64,000 nt of DNA from contig NC_081407.1 in NCBI RefSeq assembly GCF_030272615.1, positions 146,379,744-146,443,743 on the forward strand. Reading direction: 5' to 3'. Under the pieces are notes generated by a model. That model made no database searches. It was not told where the DNA came from and saw nothing but the letters and a program-made list of their open reading frames with translations. Below, one piece after another: positions 10,128 to 20,821 of the stretch. The translations under genes were made by a program, and so were the position numbers. The DNA is from Cryptomeria japonica. Its lineage: Eukaryota; Streptophyta; Pinopsida; Cupressales; Cupressaceae. Positions within the stretch are counted from its first letter, which is position 1, and every line of letters begins with the position of its first letter.

Positions 10128-12800
10128 GTGTTTGGTGTGAGAGAACTCTCACGCTTGCAATGGTCAAATTTTGTTTATCGTGTTCACAAACCGACATCGC
10201 GAGTGCATCCGGGTGGGAAGGTTTATGCTAGGCATGCCCCTGTCATGCATCCCAAAGTGTCGGAACGTCGAGAGTCATACCATACCGGTGCAATCTCTCA
10301 AGTGCCCTGAGTCCAAAAAATTGTCAAAATTTGAGGGACTGTTTCTTCAAATCCAGAACACATATGGTCAATCTGTTTGAACTCATGGGGTCGCATGAGG
10401 ATCCTCTACAATGGCCTATCTCATTTTTTTATGAGTCAGAGCTATTTTCAATTGGTAGCATTTTTTAGCCTGTTGCAAAAACTGTTAGTTGCATGCAATG
10501 CAAAGTTGCCAGATTGGCTAGAATTGATTTGATTCATCGTGTGCACAAACTGACGTCATGAGCACATCTAGGTGGGCAGATTTGTGCTAGGCATGCCCCT
10601 TTCATGCATCTCAAAGCGTCAGAATGTCGAGTCATACCGTACCGGTGCGATCTCTCAAGTGCCCTAAGTCAAAAAAATTGTCAAAATTTGACAGACTATT
10701 TCTTCAAATCCAGGATACATATGGTCAATCTGTTCAAACTCATGGGGTTGCGTGAGGCTCCTCTACAATGTTCTGTCTCAGTTTTTGACGATTCAGAGCC
10801 ATTTTCGATTGGTAGCATTTTTTTGCCTATTGCAAAAACCGTCAGTTGCATGCAATGCAAAGTTGCCAGATTGGCTAGAATTGATTCAGTTCGTCGTGTG
10901 CACAAACCAACATCGTGAGTGCATCTGGTGGATAGTTTTACGCTAGGCATGCCTCTGTCATGCATTCCAAAGCGCCAGAACATCAAGAGTCATACCATAC
11001 CGATGCGATCTCTCAAGTGTCGAGTCCAAAAAATAATCAAAATTTGATGGACTGTTTCTTCAAATCCAAGATACATATGGTCGATCCGTTTGAACCTATG
11101 GGTCACGTGAGGCTCCTCTACAATGGCCTATCTTAGTTTTTGACTAGTCAGAGCCATTTTCGATTGGTATCATTTTTTTGCCTACTACAAAAATCATCAA
11201 TTGCATGCAATGCAAAGTTGCCAGATTGGCTAGAATTAATTTGGCTCATCATGTGCACAAACCGGCATCGCGAGCACGTCTAGGTGGGAAGTTTTACACT
11301 AGGCATGCCCCTTTTGGGCATCCCAAAGCATTGGAATATCAAGAGTCATAACGTACCGGTGCGATCTCTCAAGTGCCCTGAGTCCAAAAAATTGTCAAAA
11401 TTTGACGAACTGTTTCTTCAAATCCAGGATACATATGGTCAATCTGTTTGAACCCATGGTGTTGTGTGAGGATCCTCTACAATAGCCTATCTCGGTTTTT
11501 GACGAGTCAGAGTCATTTTCGATTGGTAGCATTTTTTTGCCTGCTGCAAAAACCATCAGTTGCATGCAATCAAAACTTGTCAGATTGTCTAGAATTGATT
11601 TGGTTCATCATGTGCACAAATCAGTGTCACAAGCACATCTGGGTGGGTAGGTTTACACTAGGCATGCCCTTGTCATGCATCCCTAAGCGTCGGAACGTCA
11701 AGAGTCATACTATACCGGTGCGATCTCTCAAGTGCCCTGAGTCCAAAAAATTGTCAAAATTTGATGGACTATTTCTTCAAATCCAGGACACATAAGGTTG
11801 ATCTATTTGAACCCATGGGGTCACGTGAGGCTCCTCTATAATGGCCTATCTTAGTTTTTGACGAGTCAAAACCATTTTTGATTGGTAGCATTTTTTCGCT
11901 TGCTTCAAAAACCTTCAGTTGCATGCAATGCAAAGTTGCCAAATTGGCTAGAATTGATTTGGTTCGTCATGTGCACAAACCGGTGTCGCGAGAACATCCA
12001 CGTGGGCATGTTTATTCTAGGCATGCCCCTATTGTGCATCCCAAAGCACCAGAACGTTGAGAGTCATACCGTACAGGTGCGATCTCTCAAGTGCCCTGAG
12101 TCCAAAAAATTATCAAAATTTGACAGACTATTTCTTCAAATCCAGGACACATATGGTCGATCCGTTTGAACCGGTGGGGTCGCGTGAGGCTCCTCTATAA
12201 TGGCCTGTCTTGGTTTTTGACGAGTTGGATCTATTTTCAATTGGTAGCATTTTTTTGCCTACTGCAAAAACTGTCAGTTGCATGCAATGCAAAGTTGCCA
12301 GATTGGCTAGAATTGATTCAGTTTGTTGTGTGCACAAACCGACGTCATGAGTGCATCTGGGTGGGAAATTTTATGCTAGGCATGCCCCTGTCATGCATCC
12401 CAAATCACCAAAATGTTGAGAGCCATATCGTACCGATGCAATCTCTCAAGTGTCATGAGTCCAAAAAAATGTCAAATTTTGACGGACTGTTTCTTCCAAT
12501 CGAGGACACATATGGTCGATTAGTTTGAACCCATGGGTCGTGTGAGGCTCATCTACAATTTTCTCTCTCAGTTTTTGACGAATCAAAGCCTTTTTTTATT
12601 GGTAGCATTTTTTCGCCTGCTGCAAAAGTCATCAGTTGCATGCAATGCAAAGTTGCAGGATTGGCTAGAATTGATTTGGTTCATCGTGTGCACAAACCAA
12701 TGTCATGAGCGCATCCGGGTGGTAGTTTTATGATAGGCATGCCCCTGTCATGCATCCCAAAGCACTGAAACATCGAGTGTCATACCCTACTGACGCAATG
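10128..12800 (+). repeat. SL1 tandem array, about 358 bp x 7.5
   Basis: The anchor GGTAGCATTTTTT recurs at 10454, 10811, 11166 (variant), 11525, 11884, 12243 and 12601, a period of 355-359 bp. GCTAGGCATGCC recurs eight times. Units differ by scattered substitutions, so the array is old or weakly homogenised. Short open frames of about 60-120 codons recur in it but are shifted by small indels and stops, so I do not call genes. SL2 has a homologous but strongly diverged array at 37340-39130 in the opposite orientation. Confidence 0.9.
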
Positions 12801-12844
12801 TAGAGGTTGCTAGACAACTTTTTGGATTAAACAAAAAAATGTCT

Positions 12845-13130
12845 TACAAATCATCTCATGGGATTTTATACAAAATTTGGCATTACAATATGTGCGACTC
12901 AACTCATCGCCATTTTAATATATAAATCATCTCATGGGCTTTTATACAAAATTTGGCATTACAATATGTGCGATTCAGCTCATCGCCATTTTAATATACA
13001 AAATTTGGCATGTACATATGTACAAATCAGCTCATTGCCATTTAAATATACAAAATTATGCCCCTAAACATGTAAAAATCAGCTCATGGGCATTTATATA
13101 TACAAAAAATGAATATAGAACAATTTATCG
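12845..13130. repeat. Short tandem repeats of about 76 and 60 bp
   Basis: Blocks containing TCATGGG-TTTTATAC, AAATTTGGCATTACAATATG and CAGCTCATCGCCATTTTAAT are repeated. The first two copies are 76 bp apart (12858 and 12934), and shorter degenerate copies follow. They lie just past the stop codon of the transposase-like gene. Confidence 0.7.
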
Positions 13131-13177
13131 ACAATTTATACAAAATTCTCAAAATCATTCTACTCTTAACCGTAGAA

Positions 13178-16105
13178 TCAATCAAGTGAGCCTTCAGGAT
13201 CGACTCTAACCCGTATTGTGTCAAGTATTGCCTCATGGGCAGATTCATGAACTTTCCATAAAATCTTGTTATGAGGTCTACCATGATACTTCATCAAATG
13301 AATATTTATTGCAACAACAAGGTTAGAGAAATGAAGAATATGTATGTGTGTTTCAAAGTCCTTGAACAACCAAATATCAAAATTCTTGATAGGGTATCTC
13401 CAAAGCCATGTTCCTGTCACGACAACAGACCCTATTGAGTACTCAATACCCTCTCCATCAATGATTGTGGTTGTCAATTTTCTTTTAGGCTCAACACAAT
13501 GACACAAATAGTAATTTGTTCCTTCTTCATTGTTCTCTTCTGCAACAACTGCATACACATGACCTACATTTTATAAAGTGTTAATTAATACCAAAAATAA
13601 AGTATGATGTACAACAAAATGAACCAAAAATAATACTTGCAAAAAAATTAACTCAAAAAATCACCTGAACCCACTACGTCGGATACATGGTCAAAATCCA
13701 CTGATGTCTCCATCTGGCTTAATTGTAGTGCTTTGGGAATTTGATATGAATCAATGGGAACCAACGATCTATAAGACCCTTTGTCAACCCACTCTTGTGA
13801 TTCACATTCTTCCCACAAATAATACATGCATGAAGAGAAAAAGCATACCATCCGTCTCGTATAAATTACCAGTGAACTTGAATTTGAACTCATAAATGAG
13901 TGCATGTCACTCGATCCTGCAACTGTACAACAATCTAGATAGTTTTCAATGTTAGATTCAGTGATCAACCAAAAATATCTATGAACTATTCACGTACCTG
14001 GATTGCCTGGACCCATCGTAGACTTACACCATCGCACAATTGTTTCTGCATCTATCAACTCAGCACCACCTTCGTACTTCAATTCTTCCCTAGCTAGGGC
14101 TCTTTTCACACATGCTCCTGCACCATCATGCTCTCCCTTACCATGTCCAACCTCAGTAAAATTCCAAAAATGTTGTACACCACTTTTCATAGGCATCCTT
14201 GTCAACCAATAAAACATCCTTGCATTCTTGAATTGTGCGATGCAATTATCTGACCATATTAAGTGTCGGTTGTATCGTATGTTCCTTTCCCTTAAAATAT
14301 CACAGCAAACTTTAAAGCATCCTTGTACAAACTTTGATGAATGAGTACGATCATCACTTATGTAGAAGTGATACTCTCTTACAACCTTTCTATCCTCCTC
14401 TGTGCTATCATCTACATGCATGAATGCTATGTGTACAAAAATAGAAACTTGTGTAGAGTGATAATAGATGGATTGCACTTCATTTTGAGGTTCTAGTGTA
14501 TAATTTTCAGCGAAATCAACAATAGAGACAATGGTGCCAAGAGGAAATGTGTCCTTACATAACTTGAATTGCTCATCTAACCATTGAGCTCTATGTGTAT
14601 GCATTATGTACTCATAAAATAGTTTCTCTTGAAACATTTTCATAAATTGAGCTACACATATATCATTTTTCACTAGCTCCCATATCTTCAAATCTTTTCC
14701 ATCTTTAACTCCATATGTGACTGTCTTGTATTTTCCAAAAAAAACTAGTTTCGTACCAATTTCATGTGTGCTCTCCAAATGTATGCATCTTGGTAAACAT
14801 TGCAAACCACCACATGTAGCACAAGAACCTTCCAAACAAGTAATCTTATAATAAATGCAACCATCATGTCTATTACATAGCACACTTGAAATAAATTCTC
14901 TTACTAACTTAGGAGGTGCTTGTATATTACATTCCTACAAAACATTGTTAGTGTGCAAAGTAGAACAAATATGACGAAAAATATCATAATGCATGGAAAA
15001 TTCAATATGCATCCTACAACAACACGTGGTGCATACATGATTAATCTTAATATAAAAAGGTTTTTCTATTTCAAAATATCTTTGAGAAATTCTTATTTGA
15101 GGAAACTTTTGAAGGAATCTTTCATAAAATTTAGTTTGATTCATATCCAAATAGTGTTTGGCATGTGGCACACAATTTTTAGACCCAATTAACCTTCTAA
15201 CAACATCTCTTTGGTTGGGCGAAACTCTTGTGTTGTCATGCCAAAAAATTTCAATTAATATTTTTAGTGCATAAAAAACAACCTTGTCTTTGCGTGGTAG
15301 TCTACCCAAGAATGCCCAAAGAGAATTATTGTTAGGTTCCTCTATTTTTTCCCGCCTCTTTAATGCTTTACTTAATGTTGTTATACTAACGTTTAATGAC
15401 TTACTCATTTTTCTTATCAAACGATCTTTTTTTATTTTCTTGCTCATTATGGTTGATGGAATGACACGTCGAGTAGCATTAGAATTTTTAGTACGTGATT
15501 TTGAACCAATTGCTTGATATGCATCAAATAGATTTCTCACAATAGTTCTTTCATTGTTATTTTTAGATGATCTTAGGCCTAGAATTTTCATTGTCTCTCT
15601 AAAATTCAAATTTTTAATCATTTGAACAATTAATTGACATCTTGCAGTTTGATTTTAAGTTATTAAAATAAATTTACAATATTCTTTTAACCATTCTCCT
15701 ACAAGTTAGTTCATTCATTTTATTGGGCTTTGACTTCAATATATTCTCATCAATGTCAATTAGATACTTTGGTTTCCTATGAATGATTCTAGGAGGTGTT
15801 AACATCGATGCATTATTTTCATTCAATTCACCAAGTAGAGAAGGTGTAATATGTTCATCATTTAATTGATTATTCAATGTGCGATCTCCTTCAATTGCAT
15901 TAGGTTCAAATGGTAAATCAAATGTCTCTTCTTCAATTGCATTAGGTGCATTATATTCATTTGGTAAATCAAATTAAGATGTTTGAGGATGACATACCTT
16001 CTTCTCCCATTGTTCTTATGTCACGCAATTTCTTCATACGTTGCCTTTGTCTTTCCTTTTAAGCCTCTTGTTGTTCCATCGTTCCTCGCTTTGTTATTTC
16101 CCATG
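13178..16105 (-). pseudogene. SL1 DDD transposase-like gene
   Basis: This is inferred to be the transposase. Three coding segments at the 3' side fit GT/AG introns: 13998 and up, 13665-13916 and 13178-13563. The central segment contains IVDFAENYTL, then 88 residues later IWSDNCIAQFKN, then after 40 more GHGKGEHDGAGACVKR. Candidate catalytic Asp codons are at 14515-14517, 14248-14250 and 14125-14127. Upstream are a Cys/His-rich zone (CTTCCCRMH, then C-x4-C-x2-C), RLPRKDKVVF and RVSPNQRDVVRR. The C-terminal exon has YYLCHC and VVVTGTWLWR. The SL2 copy at 39368-42528 is colinear. A TAG at 14935-14937 replaces the CAG kept in SL2, and the N-terminal part is broken near 15670, so the gene is inactive. 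Sola is the best family guess; I could not run a profile search. Confidence 0.7.
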
Positions 16106-16478
16106 GTTGATATCGGTTGTCCTAAATAGAATCATATTACATATATATGTAAACAAAAGTTCATAAACAAATAAATAACCATAAATATGCATCTTATCAC
16201 TATTTTTTGGAATCAAACTATTAAACAATCACAATATTGTTGATAAAAGCTAATAAGAACAACAATTCAATCATTTGAAATCATGCAAAAACAAAAAATT
16301 CACTTACTTCTATGTATAAAACAGTGATAGACGCGCAGACACAGTTCTAGTGGGGCCTTCAACAACCTCAAAAACTTCTTTTGAGGTCGTTGAGGCTCTT
16401 GGGCAACTAAAACTATGTCTATAAACCACGTATGCACTACATTAATAACCGTGTATGCGCTGTTAGTCCATAAAATGT
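16106..16478. other. AT-rich stretch before the gap
   Basis: No gene is seen. Near 16418-16470 it holds two degenerate copies of the GTATGCGCTG-type motif that also occurs at both SL1 subtermini. An open frame that reads through the N run from 16415 is an artefact. Confidence 0.5.
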
Positions 16479-16978
16479 NNNNNNNNNNNNNNNNNNNNNN
16501 NNNNNNNNNNNNNNNNNNNNNNNNNNNNNNNNNNNNNNNNNNNNNNNNNNNNNNNNNNNNNNNNNNNNNNNNNNNNNNNNNNNNNNNNNNNNNNNNNNNN
16601 NNNNNNNNNNNNNNNNNNNNNNNNNNNNNNNNNNNNNNNNNNNNNNNNNNNNNNNNNNNNNNNNNNNNNNNNNNNNNNNNNNNNNNNNNNNNNNNNNNNN
16701 NNNNNNNNNNNNNNNNNNNNNNNNNNNNNNNNNNNNNNNNNNNNNNNNNNNNNNNNNNNNNNNNNNNNNNNNNNNNNNNNNNNNNNNNNNNNNNNNNNNN
16801 NNNNNNNNNNNNNNNNNNNNNNNNNNNNNNNNNNNNNNNNNNNNNNNNNNNNNNNNNNNNNNNNNNNNNNNNNNNNNNNNNNNNNNNNNNNNNNNNNNNN
16901 NNNNNNNNNNNNNNNNNNNNNNNNNNNNNNNNNNNNNNNNNNNNNNNNNNNNNNNNNNNNNNNNNNNNNNNNNNNNNN
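16479..16978. other. Assembly gap of 500 N
   Basis: There are exactly 500 undetermined bases, probably a placeholder size. The sequence resumes directly in the 20-bp minisatellite, so the gap probably hides more of that array. Confidence 0.95.
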
Positions 16979-17165
16979 ATAGGACCTATAACAACACCAA
17001 ATGGTGTCCTAAGGGGTCATAGAATGCCATAGGACCCTTTAGAACACCATATGGTGTTGTTATGGGTCATTGGTGTCCTAAGGGGTCTTAAGGGGTCACA
17101 GGACACCATATGACCTCTTAGGAAACAATACGACCTCTAATGACACCTAAGGGGTCATATGGTGG
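16979..17165. repeat. 20-bp palindromic minisatellite, SL1 copy
   Basis: Units of the CATATGACCCCTTAGGACAC type occur in both orientations (for example GGTGTCCTAAGGGGTCAT). The same minisatellite fills about 3.8 kb of SL2 (43370-48210). Only about 190 bp is resolved here, next to the N gap. Confidence 0.85.
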
Positions 17166-17880
17166 GCTAATAAAATGATATATTAAATTTAAAGTTATGA
17201 ATAGAACATCATATAACGAGACTCCAAGCAAACAAACAATGAGGCTTCGCTAAAAAGCAAGTGTAAGAGCTTGACCTAACCCTAAGACTACTGCCTAAGT
17301 TCTAAAACATATGATGCTATCAAATTTGCAAGGTTATAAGACTGATCTCGATTGTGACTATAGGAATTACACACTTGATTTCTTTCATGGGTATGTATTG
17401 TTCCAAGTTGTTTGACAAGTGATGATCATCATATACGACCACTGCCATGCATACAACAAACTTTAATTTCTTTAGGTGATAGTCATTGTGTAACAACATG
17501 GGAACTCTCGCATACCCACCACTATCATTCTATAGGACATCATCTGTGTTACTCTCCCTCTTTCTCTTCCTACCTGTTGTTTCCTTTTGAAAAACATATT
17601 GCAGGTACTCTAACTCATCATGTTGCTTTGTTGACACTTTTCCACATCTACTTTGCTCATTAAAAACACATTCGAGAAGAATATTGCTACAGGTTTCCTT
17701 GTTTGTCACGGTAATACACCCATGGTTCAATTTCAAACCCTATTCCTCCTATTCAATATACACACACAAATCCATCAGTCAATTTTCTAGGAGAGCATAC
17801 ATGATAAAAATCAAAGAGGAAGTTGCAGACAAGAAATAAATTCACTTACTTCTATAGAAGTGCAGACACATTATAGTGGG
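17166..17880. other. Unassigned SL1 interior
   Basis: No convincing protein, RNA gene or repeat is visible. A few short frames have no recognisable content. Confidence 0.4.
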
Positions 17881-17942
<62 letters not shown>

Positions 17943-18185
17943 GGTATGGAGGAAGGGATAAGGGGAGAGAGGGAGGGATGGGGTATGGAGAGAGAGAGAG
18001 AGGCACCTTGTGTGCGTTTGAGAGGGGGAGACAATACACTTACATGTGTATATATATGTTTAATATATTATATATATATATAATATGTATATACACATAT
18101 TATATACAATATCACATTATACACATATTATATATTACATATATTATATGTAAATACACATATTATATATAGAATATCATATTAT
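17881..18185. repeat. GA microsatellite followed by TA-rich repeats
   Basis: An uninterrupted GA run covers about 17886-17939. Purine-rich sequence with two smaller GA runs follows, then a TATATA-rich stretch with ATATTATATAT repeats up to 18185. Apparent Arg/Glu-rich or Ser/Leu-rich frames here are microsatellite artefacts. Confidence 0.9.
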
Positions 18186-18330
18186 ACAATAGCGCGTACG
18201 CGCTGTTTATAGTAAAAATAGTGTGTGCACGCTGTTTATAGGAAAATGAGCGCGTATGCGCTGCTTACACCATAAGTACCCCATACACAATTTTTAAACT
18301 TGTAGTACCCCGTATGCACTTTTGAATGTT
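18186..18330. repeat. SL1 right subterminal palindromic motifs
   Basis: AGCGCGTACGCGCT, a perfect palindrome, lies at 18191-18204. Related GTGTGCACGCTG and GAGCGCGTATGCGCTG follow, with GGAAAATGAG between, mirroring the left subterminus at 6654-6900. Confidence 0.6.
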
Positions 18331-19147
18331 TAGGCTTGAAAATAGGCCTAGATGACAAAGCTACGGTTTGGAAGTTTGATTTCCCTCCATTTCTCTCATT
18401 TTTGATGTGTTTTATTTTATCAACTTGGTTTCTTGACTTTATCATCATCAGGTTTACACTTCATCAAGTGGGTATTTCTAAAATTGCCACCATATTTTCA
18501 CCCATCTTCTGAGTTTTCTAACCATATAATTTTTTTTCAATTTGAACAACAATAACATATTATTATTGAATTTCTTTTACCAATGTCTCCATAGTTCTCA
18601 CAGACATAGGTGCACCATTTTTTGAATAACTTTTGATATACTTATCCAAATTTTAAAAACTTTATATATTATTGTATTTCACTTTATTCTTTACAATTTT
18701 AAAAAAAATTGTGTTTTTTATTTGTTTAGTGCAACTTATGCTTCGCGCATGAACAGGTACCTAATTTTCAAGATGTGCTCGATTGGAAAAATCATTAAAA
18801 AAAAATACTCAACAAAAAATTACAAAAAAATACACATCTTCTAGTGCTCACTCTTAACTATCTTTCTGCCAAAGTATTTGTCAAAATACTAAATCTAACT
18901 ATGACTTTTTTGATGCGCACGTCAGACACTATGTTATGTTTTTCAGAAAAAATCAGGGTAAATTTTTCGTGCACGAAGGATTTGACCCCCTTAATCTTAT
19001 CCAATTTTGAAAAAGTTTAGTAGTTTGGAAACTAGATTCAGAGTACTACAATATTTTTTCTTTGATTATCTTCATATCTTAAGTGGATGACTTTCAAATT
19101 TTGCCTCCAAGTTCAGGTTCACCTGATTTAAGAAAAAAAAAAAAAAA
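18331..19147. repeat. Right subterminal block shared by SL1 and SL2
   Basis: From about 18740 to the poly(A) tract at 19132-19147 the sequence is recognisably homologous to 49100-49484 in SL2. Shared landmarks include ACACTATGTTATGTTTTT, CCCCCTTAATCT, AGTAGTTTGGAAA and a final poly(A) run directly before the TIR. The sequence is noncoding. Conservation of this block in both elements suggests a role in transposition, which is an inference. Confidence 0.65.
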
Positions 19148-19196
19148 GTGTCCACTTATAGCCCCTTTTTTGACCACCATCTTTGTGCACTTACCC
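19148..19196 (-). repeat. SL1 right terminal inverted repeat
   Basis: It ends CTTTGTGCACTTACCC, the inverse of the left end at 6614. The SL2 right end at 49485-49533 has the same layout: poly(A), GTGTC, a C-rich run, then GTGCACATACCC. Confidence 0.85.
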
Positions 19197-19300
19197 AGTA
19201 TTAAGTATCAAGTTTGATTAAGTTATATTTGGGTTGAAATTATTTGACAACTGATTCACCCCCTGCCCCCCCCCCTCTCAATTGCCTCCGGGTCCTAACA
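19197..19300 (+). mobile_element. Solo copia-type LTR, 3' part
   Basis: This continues the LTR broken at 6613. It has the CTGATTCACC run, a C-rich tract, CTCTCAATTGCCTCCGGG and the terminal CCTAACA. The matching LTR at 45877 has the same ending on the minus strand. The first four bases, AGTA, are the second copy of the SL1 target duplication (GGTA at 6610-6613). Confidence 0.8.
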
Positions 19301-19305
19301 ACTTC

Positions 19306-19990
19306 TACGAGCCAAGAGGCCCATAGACTTTGAACACCATCTGAAATTCTCTTTGCTCACTGGTTTTGTCAATGTGTTTATGACATTCATCATAGTGTCA
19401 ACCTTTTCCAACTTCACCTTTCTTTCCTTGAAAATATCTCAAACAAAATGAAACTAAACATATTTGTGCTTTGTTATGGTATGAAAAGTCAAATTCTTTT
19501 ATAATAAAAGGGTACTTTGGCTATCACAATTTATAGTAATTATCCCTGCATCTAACCCAATATTAAAACACAAGAGTCTAAGCCAAATAAATTCCTTACA
19601 AGAATGAGTAGCTACCATATACTCTACTTCTATCTTAAACAAAGAGACTATGACTTTTTGCTTACTCATCCAACTAATAGCACCATCAAACATAGTAAAA
19701 TTATAACCACTAGTGGATCTTCTTTTGTCAATGTCACCTACATAATTTGAATCTACTTATCCATGATTACTCACAAAATGCCAACATCTAGTAGGATAAC
19801 AAAGGAAACACAAGGAATACGCAGAAGTATCCCATGTATATTTGAACACTCTCCTAAGTGCATCCCGATGCACCCATCCAATATTAAGCATGTATCAATT
19901 CAAAACTCCCAGTACCTGGGCAATGTCTAGTTTACTACAAACCATAGTGATATGTGCAGGATCATGGTCGGCCAAACTACACCATTAAGT
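19306..19990 (-). pseudogene. Ty1/copia RT-end and RNase H remnant
   Basis: On the minus strand this reads through the RT-to-RNase H region of a copia pol. GWVHRDALRRVFKY is followed by DSNYVGDIDKRRSTSGYNF, then ISWMSKQKVIVSLFKIEVEY (the RNase H core, 19499-19693), then INCDSQS and a decayed TKPV/FRWC ending. In-frame stops lie near 19498 and 19750. It belongs to the minus copia whose 3' LTR is at 4616-5572. Its 5' half (gag, integrase, most of RT) is absent. Confidence 0.85.
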
Positions 19991-20784
19991 GGCTACGAAA
20001 ATTTAGAAAAACAGAGTTAGGAAACTTGACATGAAAATTTGAATGGGTTATAAACATAATATCAAAAATATGTAAGAATAGAGTGTATAAAATTGAATGC
20101 AATTTATAAGGTACTAGTTTTTTTCTAAAAAAAATTAAATCTATTGGTGAAAATTTGGAATTTCAATGCAGTAGTACTAAATTTTCTGGAGAAAAATAAA
20201 AAGGTGTATGTATGATTAACCTAAATACAAACAAAACCTAATTTTTTTTATGAAGATTTAAATATAAGTAGAGGATACATGCCCGAATCTGTTGCAAATT
20301 TTTTTATAAAAAATTTCTAATTCAATAATTAGTAATGAATTTTTTACTAGAAATTTTTAAAAATATAAAAAAATGTATATCTAACTACCATAACTTGGTC
20401 AAAACTTCATGAAATTCGATTTTGAAGCATAGAATGTGGTGTGTCTTCTAGATTCAAAAAATTTGAAGCCATTTGAAAATTAGAGATGTTTTTTCAATCT
20501 ACCTATCAATTAGAACTTTAGTCATAATGCATGTAGAAAATCAATAATAATAATTTATTAAATTTGAAATAACGTAAAATTTATATTGGTGGAAAGCTAA
20601 CAATTTTCTTAACAAACCTTTTTCATTTCATCAAATTTAGATATAAAAAAAAAGATGTCGGCCACATGGGCAAAGTCTAGAAAACTAGGGAAAAATTCTA
20701 AACACATTTTTGTTGTTCTAAGTATGACACCTCCCACAAGAGAAAACCTAAGGGAAAAATAGAGAGAAATGTTATGTTAGAAAA
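19991..20784. other. Unassigned AT-rich sequence
   Basis: I see no gene or clear repeat. It lies between the copia remnant and the left end of the foldback-like element. Confidence 0.4.
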
Positions 20785-20821
20785 ACTAGATATCGATTAG
20801 TAATGAATATCCATTAGAAAC

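Larger units (their letters stand above)
6614..19196. mobile_element. SL1: giant Sola-like DNA transposon
   Basis: This is a 12.6-kb insertion that splits the LTR at 5627-19300. Its ends are inverted repeats: GGGTATGTGCACAAAGATGG on the left, and on the right (read inward) GGGTAAGTGCACAAAGATGG. The flanking 4 bp are GGTA and AGTA. The host LTR compared with its relative at 45877 supports a 4-bp duplication with one mutation. It carries a rightward unknown gene (7014-9628), a 358-bp repeat array, a leftward DDD transposase-like gene (13178-16105), an N gap and a 20-bp minisatellite. The gene order matches SL2. A 4-bp duplication and a DDD-type triad are known properties of the Sola superfamily; that placement is an inference. 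An unclassified superfamily is the alternative. Confidence 0.8.

Noticed and set aside
10128-12733. Frames of 60-120 codons in the SL1 358-bp array as a repeat protein
   Set aside because: Indels and stops disrupt every frame between units. The similarity to the SL2 array is reported as repeat homology, not as a gene.
13178-16105. Captured host gene rather than transposase
   Set aside because: The same gene occurs in the same place in a second, independently inserted element, and its acidic triad spacing looks like a DDE/DDD nuclease.
16415-17032. 205-codon frame spanning the N run
   Set aside because: It exists only because N was read as open sequence.
17842-18172. Arg/Glu-rich and Ser/Leu-rich frames
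   Set aside because: Artefacts of the GA microsatellite.
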